Position numbers and translations under genes: made by a program
Shown: one piece after another, positions 36,301-46,650 of the stretch
Layout of the letters: each line of letters begins with the position of its first letter
How positions within the stretch are numbered: position 1 is the stretch's first letter
Notes under the pieces: generated by a model
The model's input: only the letters and a program-made list of their open reading frames with translations
The model's database searches: none
What the model was told of the DNA's origin: nothing
Assembly: GCF_030382115.1 (NCBI RefSeq)
Contig: NZ_JAUDRJ010000003.1
Coordinates: forward strand, 5,915,557-5,979,556
Source of the DNA: Nostoc sp. GT001
Lineage (GTDB): Bacteria; Cyanobacteriota; Cyanobacteriia; Cyanobacteriales; Nostocaceae
Direction: 5' to 3'
Length of the DNA: 64,000 bases

Positions 36301-38757
36301 GAACCAAACGGTGGCACAACTGGTAAGTTAATTGATCAAGTCAGAGATTTGGGCGGTACTAACCTTACCGATGACGTAGAAGGACTGACCATTTATTACG
36401 GCAAAAATGGCACAGGCTACTTATTAGCATCTAGCCAAGGCGACAACACTTTTGTTGCTTACACTCGTGAAGGTAACAACGAATACCTGGGTAACTTTGC
36501 CATTGGTAACAATGGGCCAATTGACAGCGTACAAGAGTCAGATGGTGCTGATGTAATTAACGTACCATTGGGGCCTAACTTTCCATTTGGTTTATTTGTC
36601 ACTCAAGATGGTTCTAATGAACCTGCCAAAATAGTTAGTGATGAAGGTGAAGAGGAAAATATTAGTTCTAACTTCAAGCTGGTACCTTGGGAAAATATTG
36701 CCAATGCCTTCCCTAATTCTCTAAATATCGACACTACTAGTTACGATCCGCGCAATCCTGTTGCTCAACCCAAGCTGACTATCTATGAATTTGAAAACTT
36801 ACCCAAGTTAGGTACAACCTCTGAAAATCAAGATATTTTCTTGGGTGGTTTCTCTGGATTATATTTCCAAGGGTTTGCAGCAAATGGCAACCTGAAATTT
36901 GTCACCAACACAGATCGTGGACCCAATGGAGAACCTGATGGTGTAAATAGACCATTTTTATTACCCGACTTCCAGCCAGAAATAGTTAGCTTTGAACTCA
37001 ACCGCACCACAGGTGAAATCAGCATTACCAACAGAACAGGACTATTTCGCCAAGATGGAACGACCCCATTAACGGGATTGCCTAATTTGCAAGGTGTAGG
37101 AAACGGTTTAGCCTACACAGATGAAATTGCCGTTGACTTAGACAAAAATGTTTTAGCTAACGATCCTTTAGGTGCTGACTTAGAAGGAATTGTAATTGCA
37201 GAAAATGGAGATTACTGGCTGGTAGATGAGTACCGTCCGGCAATTTATCACTTTGATGTTAATGGTAAACTGAGCGATCGCTTTATCCCTCAAGGAACTG
37301 CCACAGCACCCAACCCAGATCAACCAGATGGAACTTTTGGCACTGAGGTATTGCCAGCAGTTTATGCCCAACGCCGCAATAACCGAGGATTTGAAGCTGT
37401 AGCGCTAGAAGGTAATAAATTATATGCCTTTATTCAGAGTCCAATTGATAATCCAGATGTCGCCAATGATGCGACTTCTAAAGCTTCTCTCAATCTCCGA
37501 ATTCTAAAGTTTGATATTGTCAGCAAGCAGGTAACAGGAGAGTATTTATATCGCCTAGAAGGTCTACCAGGAACCGATAAGATTGGCGATGCAGTTTCTT
37601 TGGGTAACGGCAAATTTGCAGTAGTTGAACGAGACGACAATGCTACATCTGCTGGCAATAAACTAATTTACCAAATTGATTTAGCTGGCGCGACCAACAT
37701 CAATAACCCTGCTAACTTTACCTTGCCAGTTGGTAAAATTATTGAACAACTTACCTCTGCGGAGTTAGCTACTGCCAATATTAACCCTGTCAGCAAGAGT
37801 TTGATTGCTAATGCTGCTCAGTTGGGTTACACCGGGGTGGAAAAATTAGAAGGTCTAGCATTGGTAGCACCCAATACTCTAGCCTTGCTTAACGACAACG
37901 ACTTCAACATTACAGGTAATACGGCTGCTGAAAAACTCGCTATTCTCGAATTACCTAATAATCTGACAACTGTACAACCTACTTTTCCGAACGGTTTTGG
38001 TTCTAGCAACAGCGATACTGTCAATCTTGAGCCAGGACAATTCTTTAATGCAGGTGACGGAGCAGACTTTGTAGAAGGTGCTGAAGGTAACACAATCCTG
38101 GCTGGAAACGGAGATGACACAGTGCTTGCAGGGAATAACTCTTCAGTTTCCGGGGAAGATGGTAGCGATCGCATATTTATTGGTCAAAATGGCCCGGCTC
38201 AAAATACCAATGCTGATGGTGGCACTGGCGATGATGTTATTACTGTGGTTGAAGCCAGTGGTAGTAATAATTTGTTTGGGGCGGCAGGTAATGATACTCT
38301 CACGGTAATTGAAGGTTCTCGTCAATCATTATTCGGTGGCTCAGGTAATGACACCCTGACGAGTAACAGTAGCAATAACCGTCTCTATGGTGGTTCTGGA
38401 GATGACAAACTCTTCTCTAATGCCAATGACTCCCTGGTTGGTGGCGATGGTGATGATGTGCTATTTGCTGGCCAACAGGGTAGTAATAGCCTGAGTGGTG
38501 GTGCTGATATCGACCAATTCTGGATTGCTAATGGCAGTCTGCCAAATAGTAAAAACATCGTCACTGACTTTACTCCAGGAATTGATGTGATTGGAATTGG
38601 TGGTATTAGTGTCACTCAATTTAGTGCTTTAACCCTATTGCAACAGGGTAGTGACACCTTGGTGAAAACTGGAAATGCAGAATTGGCTTCATTAGTTGGA
38701 ATTAAATCAACTAGTCTCACAGCAAATGACTTCGTTTTCTCTGCTAGTGTAGTTTAG
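33337..38757 (+). CDS. Giant extracellular nuclease-phytase fusion with RTX-like C-terminus
   Basis: 1806 residues from ATG 33337; the frame opens earlier at GTG 33256, but that part is a common non-coding repeat (CTCTGCGCCTCTGCGG). Domains: endonuclease/exonuclease/phosphatase (about 5-385; RFSQFNASLN, DVLLINEFDY, GQYGMLLLSKYPI, VIVGDQNADP, SSDHRLV); esterase-like-activity-of-phytase domain 1 (about 395-760; GGLSGVTYDAVNNRYYAISDD, DPEGIAL); 3-phytase beta-propeller (about 775-1130; DDPAIYVNATNSADSLVLTS, GLRVYDLSGN, DIAVASDRNNDKLAIF, EGMVVDQETGFLYIGQE); phytase-like domain 2 (about 1145-1545; GGFSGLYFQGF, VTNTDRGPNG, DLEGIVIAENGDYWLVDEYRP); glycine/aspartate-rich RTX-like repeats (about 1565-1806). 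There is no signal peptide; type I secretion is likely. It would hydrolyse nucleic acids and phytate-like phosphate esters outside the cell. Confidence 0.87.
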   Translation: MVTTNTIRFSQFNASLNRNAEGQLVSDLSTPDNAQAKAVAEIIQRNNPDVLLINEFDYSPEAVQLFRQNYLAVSQNGTTPVDYPYFYIAPSNTGIASGFDLNNNGTVVTTTGATGYGDDAFGFGNFPGQYGMLLLSKYPIDTANIRTFQNFLWKDMPNALLPDDPTTPQPNDCYSQEELAVLRLSSKSHWDVPIQVNGEIIHILASHPTPPTFDGAEDRNGKRNHDEIRFWADYITPGNGNYIYDDEGKTGGIAAGSSFVIVGDQNADPLDGDSFDNAIRQLLQNPNINTNVIPTSLGALQQADLQTGANASQKGNPSFDTADFADNTPGNLRTDYVLPSADLTIANSGVFWPLNTDSTFPLVGTFPFPSSDHRLVFADVQTGAMEPGKTIPNVRFVGQSTFATGFIPAGTAGTVNGTPTPLGGLSGVTYDAVNNRYYAISDDRSQFSPARFYTFTADTEVAFTNVTPLKDSNGNLFATFSVDPEGIALTNNGTVFISSEGEVNPGAGRVSDPFIKEFSLTTGQEIGSLFVPSKFLPVVEDTNSNGIIDAGDTQTSGVYNNLAFESLTITPDQKTLFTATENALSQDGLRASLSSGSPSRILQYNLVSGQPEKEYLYITDAISEAPNPSTGFADNGLTDLLAIDNRGTLLALERSFAQGVGNTIKIYEVSLQGATDISFYDSLNNLSTEQLATIKPAQKRLLLNLNDLNLPNGTDNIEGITFGPKLADGSQSIVLVSDNNFNQSQFTQILTLDADLVPTAAPTLETRPDLLDDETLPVDQRADADDPAIYVNATNSADSLVLTSVKNAGLRVYDLSGNLLQAVNPGGIRYNNIDLQYSFKLGNQSVDIAVASDRNNDKLAIFKINPNPSTPGQYLENITDSNIGTIFQAAPFAEPYSSSSRSAYGLTLYRSPITNDYYVFTSRRETGDVAQFKLIDQGNGKIGAERVREFTVPTIEGRDPQTEGMVVDQETGFLYIGQENVGIWKFQAEPNGGTTGKLIDQVRDLGGTNLTDDVEGLTIYYGKNGTGYLLASSQGDNTFVAYTREGNNEYLGNFAIGNNGPIDSVQESDGADVINVPLGPNFPFGLFVTQDGSNEPAKIVSDEGEEENISSNFKLVPWENIANAFPNSLNIDTTSYDPRNPVAQPKLTIYEFENLPKLGTTSENQDIFLGGFSGLYFQGFAANGNLKFVTNTDRGPNGEPDGVNRPFLLPDFQPEIVSFELNRTTGEISITNRTGLFRQDGTTPLTGLPNLQGVGNGLAYTDEIAVDLDKNVLANDPLGADLEGIVIAENGDYWLVDEYRPAIYHFDVNGKLSDRFIPQGTATAPNPDQPDGTFGTEVLPAVYAQRRNNRGFEAVALEGNKLYAFIQSPIDNPDVANDATSKASLNLRILKFDIVSKQVTGEYLYRLEGLPGTDKIGDAVSLGNGKFAVVERDDNATSAGNKLIYQIDLAGATNINNPANFTLPVGKIIEQLTSAELATANINPVSKSLIANAAQLGYTGVEKLEGLALVAPNTLALLNDNDFNITGNTAAEKLAILELPNNLTTVQPTFPNGFGSSNSDTVNLEPGQFFNAGDGADFVEGAEGNTILAGNGDDTVLAGNNSSVSGEDGSDRIFIGQNGPAQNTNADGGTGDDVITVVEASGSNNLFGAAGNDTLTVIEGSRQSLFGGSGNDTLTSNSSNNRLYGGSGDDKLFSNANDSLVGGDGDDVLFAGQQGSNSLSGGADIDQFWIANGSLPNSKNIVTDFTPGIDVIGIGGISVTQFSALTLLQQGSDTLVKTGNAELASLVGIKSTSLTANDFVFSASVV

Positions 38758-38780
38758 CTTGTTTGCATAACGTGATTTTT

Positions 38781-38820
38781 ACAGCTTCATTACACAGTCA
38801 AAGTTAATGAAGCTGTATTT
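38781..38820 (+). terminator. Terminator-like hairpin after the nuclease-phytase gene
   Basis: ACAGCTTCATTA (38781-38792) pairs perfectly over 12 bp with TAATGAAGCTGT (38805-38816), loop 12 nt, followed by ATTTAATT and preceded by TTTTT. It may act in both directions. Confidence 0.6.
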
Positions 38821-39218
38821 AATTATTGCGAAAGTGTCTAAAGATAAAGATTAGAAATAAATGAGTATCTGACGCCAAAAACTTTTTTAGATCATCAAAA
38901 CTATGCATGATTTTGTACATAACACATTATCTAAAAGATTGCAATACAAGATTTCTTAACCAGCCCACAATTTTTTCACAACTTTGGGTATGTATGTTAA
39001 TTATTATGCAATTTTCATCGTTAATTTTGATACCAAAATGCTCTAGTGAAATATCAATTGTAGTGGTAGTTTACATTTAATAGTTAAGACTCAAAAAGCT
39101 TACAAGTAAATTACATCTTTGCAGCCTAAAACTATTAGTTTTTCCTCACCATATTGCTTTTTTGATTTCACTAGAGCGAAGACCATCTCAACAATTAAAC
39201 ACAGGGAGATTCTCTTTC
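38821..39218. other. Intergenic region upstream of the phosphatase-GDPD gene
   Basis: About 400 bp of AT-rich sequence without a coding frame I can support. One octamer, CTTAACCA (38955-38962), fits the Pho-box consensus, but no second repeat stands at 11 or 22 bp. A TTG-started in-frame extension of the next gene (39162-39218) is unlikely to be translated. Confidence 0.5.
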
Positions 39219-42200
39219 ATGGCTAAGAACGTCATCATTATGATTGGGGATGGTATGGGCTGGGAAATGGCTCGTGCTGCGTCCATCTATAAAGAGATTC
39301 AAAATGGTAAGACAGGCGCTAATCTAAGTGATTTTTATACACAAGGTAAGGGACAAGGACTCAATTTTCAAACACTCCAAGGCTACGGTTTGGCAACTAC
39401 ATACGGGACAACGATCGCTGGTAGTGATGGAGTTTTTAGCACTGGTAATTCAGCTCTTGACGATACCAATCCCATTACCGGAGAGAGCCAGGTTCGTCCT
39501 GGTTTCACCTTTGATCCAACTTTTAACCCAGGTAATACCCCAACAGGTGGCGCAAAAGTCAGTGATGGTGCTGTTGGGAATCTAGTAGGTTATGACCCTA
39601 CTAGAGGTGGTGTTAACCCTTGGACTCCCGGTAACGATCCTGAATATATTAAGTACAGCTATCCTGACTCGGCAAACACCGCAACAACTCTGTACACTGG
39701 CGTCAAGAGCTACAACAGCGCTATTGGCGTTGATATTTTTGAGAATCCTCTAGAAACAATTCTCAAAACGGCGAACCAAGTTGGTAAATCTACTGGTTTG
39801 GTGACTTCAGTTCCCATTGACCATGCAACACCTGGTGCCGCTGCTGCCAACGTTAACCGTCGCAATAAGTATGATGGTGACTATCCGGCATTAGACAACA
39901 TTCTGCAACAGGAACTCCGTGTCTATCAACCAACAGTATTACTTGGTGGCGGACACCCACTCTCTGCTCCTGGAGACTTACTACCATCGGAGGTTGAGCC
40001 GAATACAAGCAATGAATATATTAGCCAATCTACCTACACAGAACTTAGCACTAAACCAACAAACAACCTCTACGATTACACATTTTTAGAGCGGGGTAAG
40101 AATGCCGCCCAGAAACTAGCTGAAACTGCGGCGACAATCGATCCAGAAAAAGGCGATCGCCTTTTCGGTCTATACGGTGCGCGTGGTCAAAATGGTAACT
40201 TGCCTGTCAGTTCTGCCAACGGCGACTACAGCACCACTGGTTTAGATATGTTCAGCGTTTTCACTAACCAAGGTGATAACACCAAAGTCGACACCACACG
40301 CCCACTCCTTCCTGGAGAAACGGACGCATCTTTCATTGCCAAAGAGGTTAACGAAAATCCAACCCTCAATGAATTGACAAATGCTGCATTAGATGTATTG
40401 GGTAAAGACCCCGATGGTTTCTGGTTAATGGTTGAGGCTGGCGATATTGATTGGTCTGCCCATGATAACAACATAGACAACTTGATCGGCACCACTTTGG
40501 ACTTCGATAAGGCAGTTGGATCAACGATTGACTGGATCAACAACAATGGTGGTTGGGATGAAAACCTACTAATTGTTACTGCTGATCACGATCACTACCT
40601 GACTCTCGACGGTGATTTTCCGACTGTAGTACAAAATCAAGGTGCTGAAGCATTAACCAATTTGGATACTCCAGCAGAAGTTGGACACTACTGGGGGTCA
40701 GATCCTACCGTCAAGTATGGTTGGGGAACTCACACAAACCGTCCCGTACCTGTTTACTACCAAGGTGCTGGTTCTGAAGTTCTAAATAGCTTGGTAGGTC
40801 AAGGTTATAACGCCTACGGTTTTGATATTCCAGGAATTGCGGGTTTAAATGATCAAACCCACATCTACCAAACGATGTTTGCTTCAATAAAGCCAAAAGT
40901 TGAGTTAGTAGGTTTTGCTTCTTTACCTGCTGATACCTATAGTGATGGGCCTGCTTCTGGTGCAGAAATTTCAGCCAATGGCAGAACCGGGCCTTTCCCT
41001 GGACAGCCAATTCAGGGTTTTAGCGGTGTTCAATTTGCTAACAGCAACTCTTTGTACTTCCTGTCAGATAATGGCTACGGTAGCAAAGATAATAGTGAAG
41101 ACTTCCTGTTACGAATCAATCGTGTAGACCCGAATTTTAAGGGAACAGAAAATGGCGATGGCACTGTTAAAGTTTTAGATTACATTCAACTGTCTGACCC
41201 TAACAACAAAGTTCCTTTCCAAATTGTGAATGAAGGAACTACTGGAAGATTACTGACTGGCGCAGATTTTGATGTCGAGTCATTCGTCTTTGATAAAGAC
41301 GGCACAATCTGGGTTGGAGAAGAGTTTGGCCCTTACCTATTGCATTTTGATGCCAGTGGTAAGTTGTTGGAAGCTCCCATTGCTACACCTGACCAATTCA
41401 AAACTTTAGATGGAGAAGCACCTAAAGTTATTGGACACAGAGGTGCAAGTGGCGATCTCCCAGAACATACCTTAGAGGCATACAGACGGGCAATTGAAGA
41501 CGGTGCTGACTTTATTGAGCCAGACTTAGTAGTTACAAAAGATGGCGTGTTGATTGCTCGTCATGAACCTGCTTTGGCAATTTTGAATGCTGATGGCACT
41601 CTTAATTTAAGCAATACAACCACAGACGTTTACGATGTTACCAAGTATCCACAATTTGCCGATCGCAAGAAAACAGTCAGTCTAGATGGAACTGAAATTA
41701 CAGGTTGGTTTGCTGAAGACTTTACTTTAGAAGAAATCAAGACTTTAAGAGCGATACAGCGTGTACCTTTCCGCGACCAATCCTTCAATGGTCAATTTGA
41801 AATTCCCACCCTCGCCGAAATCATCGACTTGGTTAAAGAAGTAGAAGCCGAGACAGGTAAAAAGATTGGCATCTATCCCGAAACTAAGCATCCTACCTAT
41901 TCTGCCGAAGAAGCTACTTATGTAGGCACTACGAACAAAATTAACCGAAACATCAGCGAGATATTAATCGATACACTCAAGGCTGAGAACTTCACCGATC
42001 CCAGTCGGATTTTCATCCAATCCTTTGAAGTTGGTAATCTCAAGGATCTCCACGATCGCATTATGCCTAATGCAGGTGTAGATATTCCCCTGGTTCAACT
42101 TCTAGATGCAGCTGGAATTGAGCTAAACGGTGAGATCATAGAGACTCAGCCTTATGATTTTGAAGTCAGTGGCGACCTTCGCACTTATGGTGATTTACGG

Positions 42201-44000
42201 ACTCCAGAAGGTTTGGCTGAAATCGCTACCTATGCTGATGGCATTGGCCCTTGGAAGCGGTTAATTGTCAGTGTCAAAGGTACTGATGCTAATAACGATG
42301 GTTTGGCAGATGATATCAACAACGACGGCACAGTAAATGATGCTGACAGAACGCTGTTAGCTCCCACTACCTTAATTCAAGATGCTCACAATGCAGGTTT
42401 ACAGGTTCATCCTTACACCTTTCGCGATGAAGACCTGTATTTAGCAGCAGATTACAAAGGTAATCCAGAACTAGAATTTCAGCAGTTCTATCAATTAGGC
42501 GTAGATGCACTATTTACAGACTTCCCAGAGACAGGCGATAAAGTCCGAGATTTCTTGAGCGATCCTCAGAATAACTTAGTGCGATCGCCACAAAACCCCG
42601 ATGTGCTTTCAGGAGATACTTTTGCTAACTTAGGTGGCTCTAAAGGTTTTGAGGGTGGAGCAATCAACGCCAGCAAAACCAAGCTTTATATGCTGCTAGA
42701 GGGTACGGTTCAAGGTGATGCTGCTGGTGCTTTGCGGATTAACGAATTTGATATTGCCAGCCGCGAGTACACCGATAATAAACTTTACTACAAGTTGGAA
42801 AATCCCGCGTATGCGATCGGGGATTTAGCAGTCATTAATGACAATGAGTACTTAGTCGTTGAGCGGGATGGTGGTCAAGGAACTGCTGCTCAATTCAAGA
42901 GAATCTACAAAATTGACTTGTCGAAAACAGATTCTAATGGCTATGTAGCCAAAGAAGAAGTTGCAGACTTGTTAAACATCCAAGACCCCAACGACCTGAA
43001 TGGAGATGGCAAAACCACCTTTGACTTCCCGTTTGTAACCATTGAAAATGTTTTAGTTGTTGACAAAAACACCATTTTGGTAGCTAATGACAACAATTAT
43101 CCCTTCTCTACAGGTCGTCCTGGTAATGATCCTCAGAATCCAGTCATAGACAACAACGAAATTCTACTGCTGAAGTTGGAAAAGCCCCTTAACCTTGCAG
43201 CTGGTTTAGGTCAACCTCAAGCTGAAGAAATTAATTTTGGCTCCACTAGCAGCGATGATATTACCGTTCAGCCGGATCAAACCTTATTCACAGGTGACGG
43301 AGCAGACTTTGTAACGGGTACTACAGGTAACACAATCCAGACTGGAAATGGTGAAGACACAGTGGTGGTAAGTAGTGACTCCTCAGTCTCCACAGGAGAG
43401 GGTAACGATCAAGTCTTGATTGGTGCCAATGGCCCTGCTAACAAAACTAGTGCTGATGGTGGCAATGGTAATGACGAAATTACCGTAGTTGAAGCCAATG
43501 GTACTAATAATTTACTTGGAGCAGCAGGTAATGATACTTTGACAGTAGTTGAAGGCTCACGTCAATTATCCTTCGGTGGTTCAGGTAACGATACCCTCAC
43601 CAGCAACGGTGGCAATAACCGTTTGTATGGTGGTTCTGGCGATGATAAACTCTTCTCCAGCGTGAATGATTCCCTGTTTGGTGGCGATGGTGATGATGTG
43701 CTATTTGCTGGTCAAAAGGGTGGTAATCGCTTGAGTGGTGCTGCTGGTGCTGACCAATTCTGGATTGCTAACGCCAGTCTGCCAACTAGCAAGAACATTG
43801 TGACTGATTTTGCGATCGCCATTGATAAAATCGGGCTGGGCGGTATTGGTGTTACTCAGTTTAGTGCCCTAACCCTATTGCAACAGGGTGCTGACACTAT
43901 CGTAAAAAGCGGAAATACAGAGTTGGCTTCATTACTGCAAATTACCGCAACTAGCCTGACTGCAAATGACTTCGTTTTCTCTGCTAGCGTTGTGGCTTAG
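39219..44000 (+). CDS. Giant alkaline phosphatase with phytase-like domain split by a GDPD domain
   Basis: 1593 residues from ATG 39219. Residues about 5-560 form a PhoA-type alkaline phosphatase: metal site [11 protein letters not shown], nucleophile region [28 protein letters not shown], and TADHDHY. Residues about 565-735 begin an esterase-like phytase domain ([33 protein letters not shown]). Residues about 737-1110 are a complete glycerophosphodiester phosphodiesterase ([47 protein letters not shown]). The phytase-like domain then resumes (about 1115-1315; [33 protein letters not shown]). The rest is RTX-like (about 1330-1593), paralogous to the end of the preceding protein. There is no signal peptide. 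It would liberate phosphate from monoesters, diesters and perhaps phytate outside the cell. Confidence 0.88.
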   Translation: MAKNVIIMIGDGMGWEMARAASIYKEIQNGKTGANLSDFYTQGKGQGLNFQTLQGYGLATTYGTTIAGSDGVFSTGNSALDDTNPITGESQVRPGFTFDPTFNPGNTPTGGAKVSDGAVGNLVGYDPTRGGVNPWTPGNDPEYIKYSYPDSANTATTLYTGVKSYNSAIGVDIFENPLETILKTANQVGKSTGLVTSVPIDHATPGAAAANVNRRNKYDGDYPALDNILQQELRVYQPTVLLGGGHPLSAPGDLLPSEVEPNTSNEYISQSTYTELSTKPTNNLYDYTFLERGKNAAQKLAETAATIDPEKGDRLFGLYGARGQNGNLPVSSANGDYSTTGLDMFSVFTNQGDNTKVDTTRPLLPGETDASFIAKEVNENPTLNELTNAALDVLGKDPDGFWLMVEAGDIDWSAHDNNIDNLIGTTLDFDKAVGSTIDWINNNGGWDENLLIVTADHDHYLTLDGDFPTVVQNQGAEALTNLDTPAEVGHYWGSDPTVKYGWGTHTNRPVPVYYQGAGSEVLNSLVGQGYNAYGFDIPGIAGLNDQTHIYQTMFASIKPKVELVGFASLPADTYSDGPASGAEISANGRTGPFPGQPIQGFSGVQFANSNSLYFLSDNGYGSKDNSEDFLLRINRVDPNFKGTENGDGTVKVLDYIQLSDPNNKVPFQIVNEGTTGRLLTGADFDVESFVFDKDGTIWVGEEFGPYLLHFDASGKLLEAPIATPDQFKTLDGEAPKVIGHRGASGDLPEHTLEAYRRAIEDGADFIEPDLVVTKDGVLIARHEPALAILNADGTLNLSNTTTDVYDVTKYPQFADRKKTVSLDGTEITGWFAEDFTLEEIKTLRAIQRVPFRDQSFNGQFEIPTLAEIIDLVKEVEAETGKKIGIYPETKHPTYSAEEATYVGTTNKINRNISEILIDTLKAENFTDPSRIFIQSFEVGNLKDLHDRIMPNAGVDIPLVQLLDAAGIELNGEIIETQPYDFEVSGDLRTYGDLRTPEGLAEIATYADGIGPWKRLIVSVKGTDANNDGLADDINNDGTVNDADRTLLAPTTLIQDAHNAGLQVHPYTFRDEDLYLAADYKGNPELEFQQFYQLGVDALFTDFPETGDKVRDFLSDPQNNLVRSPQNPDVLSGDTFANLGGSKGFEGGAINASKTKLYMLLEGTVQGDAAGALRINEFDIASREYTDNKLYYKLENPAYAIGDLAVINDNEYLVVERDGGQGTAAQFKRIYKIDLSKTDSNGYVAKEEVADLLNIQDPNDLNGDGKTTFDFPFVTIENVLVVDKNTILVANDNNYPFSTGRPGNDPQNPVIDNNEILLLKLEKPLNLAAGLGQPQAEEINFGSTSSDDITVQPDQTLFTGDGADFVTGTTGNTIQTGNGEDTVVVSSDSSVSTGEGNDQVLIGANGPANKTSADGGNGNDEITVVEANGTNNLLGAAGNDTLTVVEGSRQLSFGGSGNDTLTSNGGNNRLYGGSGDDKLFSSVNDSLFGGDGDDVLFAGQKGGNRLSGAAGADQFWIANASLPTSKNIVTDFAIAIDKIGLGGIGVTQFSALTLLQQGADTIVKSGNTELASLLQITATSLTANDFVFSASVVA

Positions 44001-44613
44001 TCTGTTCACCTAGTGCAGCGTGGCAGAAATAACTATCAGTTGAAACAGTGGTTTTCAATTACGTAGACTACAGCAAATAGTTCGTTATTCTGGGGTGGGC
44101 ATTACAATGCTCACCCTATTCTCGTTTCGCTGGAGTCCAATCTACCTCGAAGGGGTTACATTACTTATCAGTTGCTAAAATCGCAGTATTCCTTGTTCTT
44201 CAAGGTATTAATTCTTCTTATTCTCTCAAAATAAGCCTACGTACAGTTAATATTCCCATTGCAAACATCTCTAAAGTTTTAATTTTCAATGAAGATGTAT
44301 TGAAAATAACTACGATTTGGAGGAAATAGGTCAGAATGAAAGAACTAAATCTTAGAGTCAGTGCCCTTTCACACAAATATTGTAGGATTGCGGCATAATT
44401 TTTTGTCAAATTAATCTTTTAATATAATTTTAAAGCTAACAATGTAACCATCAATTCTACGTGTAAACACTAATAGATAAATATATAAAAATGCTTTACC
44501 ACTTTTTATTTTATCTGTTTCTCTAAATACGGAAAATAAACATCTCATCTTAAATTTAAATACACCCAATTCCTTGTTATTCATTGATATAAGTATTTTT
44601 CTTCAACTTAAAA
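44001..44613. other. Intergenic region upstream of the NRPS-PKS cluster, 613 bp
   Basis: It contains an imperfect stem, GGGTGGGCATT (44093-44103) with AATGCTCACCC (44106-44116), a type of hairpin frequent between cyanobacterial genes, with no thymine run. A 63-codon minus-strand frame (44218-44409) has no family features. The last 200 bp are very AT-rich and presumably hold the promoter of the biosynthetic operon. No specific operator is recognised. Confidence 0.5.
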
Positions 44614-46650
44614 ATGAAAATAATAACTAATTCATTGGCTCAAAATAAAAATGAATTACTGATGAATGATGGTCAACTTTCATCATCAGAAAACAACTTA
44701 GAACGAGATAATTTAAGATTAACTATTTTGAAAAAATCTGAAAATAACCTACTAATAGAGTTGAATCATACTCAAACTGATTATCCTCAACAAGCGTCTA
44801 TTCATCAGTTGTTTGAAGCACAAGTAGAGAAAACGCCTGATGCTGTAGCACTAATTTTTAATAATCAGCATCTTACTTATAGAGATTTGAATAGTCGTGC
44901 TAATCAACTAGCACAACATCTGCAATCACTAGGGGTAGGAACAGAAACTCTTGTAGGAATCTGCATAGAGCGCTCCTTAGAAATGATTGTGGCACTTTTA
45001 GCTATCCTTAAAGCAGGTGGAGCTTATGTACCATTAGACCCAGGTTATCCACAAGAACGTTTAGCTTTCATGCTATCAGATACCCAGGTATCAATACTAT
45101 TAACTCAAAAAGAATTAGTTGCAAAATTACCTACTCATACAGCATTTGTAATTTGTTTAGATACAGATTGGAATACAATCTCCCAAAATCACAAAGAGAA
45201 CCTAAACACTAGTGTCACTGCTGATAACTTGGCTTATGTCATGTATACATCAGGTTCTACAGGTACACCCAAAGGTGTTAGCGTTATCCATCGTGGTGTA
45301 GTTAGATTAGTCAAAGAAACTAATTATGCTCACCTCACAGATGAAGAAATAATTTTGCAACTTGCTCCTATTTCCTTCGATGCTTCAACTTTTGAAATTT
45401 GGGGTTGCTTACTGAACGGTGGGCAATTAATAATCTATCCTCCTCATACACCATCTTTAGAAGAATTAGGACAGATTATTCAGCAATATCAAGTTACTAC
45501 TCTTTGGCTGACAGCCGGTTTATTCCACCTGATAGTGGATGAAAAAATAGATGCTTTGAAATCCTTGCGTCAACTTTTAGCGGGTGGTGATGTCTTATCT
45601 GTTCCCCATGTGCAGAAGTTTCTGCAAACAGTGGACAACTGTCAGCTAATTAATGGTTATGGGCCAACTGAAAATACAACTTTTACCTGTTGCCATCCTA
45701 TAACAGCGCCACTGCAACCAGATGTTTCTATTCCTATTGGTCGCCCAATTGCTAATACCCAAGTTTATATATTAGATCAAAACCTCCAACCAGTATCAAT
45801 AGGAGAAACTGGCGAATTGTACATTGGTGGTGATGGATTAGCTAGAGGCTATTTAAACCGTCCCGATTTGACTGCCGAAAAATTTATTTTTCACTCATTT
45901 GATAGCAATTTAGAAACGCGCCTTTACAAGACTGGAGATTTAGCTCGTTATCTTCCAGATGGCAAAGTAGAATTCTTAGGTCGTATTGACAATCAGGTAA
46001 AAATTCGCGGTTTCAGAATTGAGCTAGGGGAAATTGAGCGAGAAATTGCACAACATCCTGATGTTCGGGAAATTGTCGTTTTAGCTCGTCAGGATGAGAC
46101 AAGTGAAAAACAGTTGACAGCTTATATTGTTCCTCACTATAACAGTGGATATACGCACAATAAATTACGTGGTTTCTTACAACAGCGACTACCTAATTAC
46201 ATGGTGCCATCAGCCTTTGTGATGTTAGAGTCGCTGCCTTTGACTGCAAATGGCAAAGTCGATAGACATAAATTGCCAGCACCAAGTAGAGAACGTCCAC
46301 AACTGGAACAAGCTTACATTTCTCCCCAAACCGATTTAGAGCGTCTGCTTGCAGGTATTTTATCTGAACTGCTCAAAATCGATCGCGTTGGGATTGATGA
46401 TAATTTCTTTGATTTGGGAGCAACTTCAATCTCAATTCTCCAAGTTGCTGCGCGAATAAAACAGGAACTTGGTATTGAGCTATCTGCTGTGAAGTTATTT
46501 CAGTATTCAACGATTGGCTCTTTAGCAACCTATTTGCATTCCAACCAGAATAGCCAACCATCTTCTGACAAGCTGCAAAATCGCGCCCAACGCCAACAAG
46601 CAGCTCGGACTCGTCGTCGTAATCATCAACAAGGTGTTAAGCAATGGTAA
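44614..46650 (+). CDS. NRPS loading module, A-PCP
   Basis: 678 residues with no condensation domain, hence a starter module. The adenylation domain (about 60-560) has intact cores: YTSGSTGTPKG (A3), FDASTFEIWG (A4), NGYGPTENT (A5), YKTGDLARYLPDG (A7), GRIDNQVKIRGFRIELGEIE (A8), and NGKVDR with the catalytic lysine (A10, about 548). The PCP (about 590-655) has the phosphopantetheine serine in DLGATSISIL. By alignment in memory to GrsA, the specificity residues read D-A-F-L-L-G-G-T-F-K. Asp235 indicates an alpha-amino acid, and the code resembles those for branched aliphatic residues; this is tentative. The C-terminal tail is Arg/Gln-rich. It overlaps the PKS gene by 7 bp (ATGGTAA), so the two are translationally coupled and its PCP should feed the ketosynthase. 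Confidence 0.92.
   Translation: MKIITNSLAQNKNELLMNDGQLSSSENNLERDNLRLTILKKSENNLLIELNHTQTDYPQQASIHQLFEAQVEKTPDAVALIFNNQHLTYRDLNSRANQLAQHLQSLGVGTETLVGICIERSLEMIVALLAILKAGGAYVPLDPGYPQERLAFMLSDTQVSILLTQKELVAKLPTHTAFVICLDTDWNTISQNHKENLNTSVTADNLAYVMYTSGSTGTPKGVSVIHRGVVRLVKETNYAHLTDEEIILQLAPISFDASTFEIWGCLLNGGQLIIYPPHTPSLEELGQIIQQYQVTTLWLTAGLFHLIVDEKIDALKSLRQLLAGGDVLSVPHVQKFLQTVDNCQLINGYGPTENTTFTCCHPITAPLQPDVSIPIGRPIANTQVYILDQNLQPVSIGETGELYIGGDGLARGYLNRPDLTAEKFIFHSFDSNLETRLYKTGDLARYLPDGKVEFLGRIDNQVKIRGFRIELGEIEREIAQHPDVREIVVLARQDETSEKQLTAYIVPHYNSGYTHNKLRGFLQQRLPNYMVPSAFVMLESLPLTANGKVDRHKLPAPSRERPQLEQAYISPQTDLERLLAGILSELLKIDRVGIDDNFFDLGATSISILQVAARIKQELGIELSAVKLFQYSTIGSLATYLHSNQNSQPSSDKLQNRAQRQQAARTRRRNHQQGVKQW

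Noticed and set aside
44218..44409. 63-codon minus-strand ORF before the NRPS cluster
   Set aside because: AT-rich hydrophobic chance frame with no family pattern or ribosome binding site.
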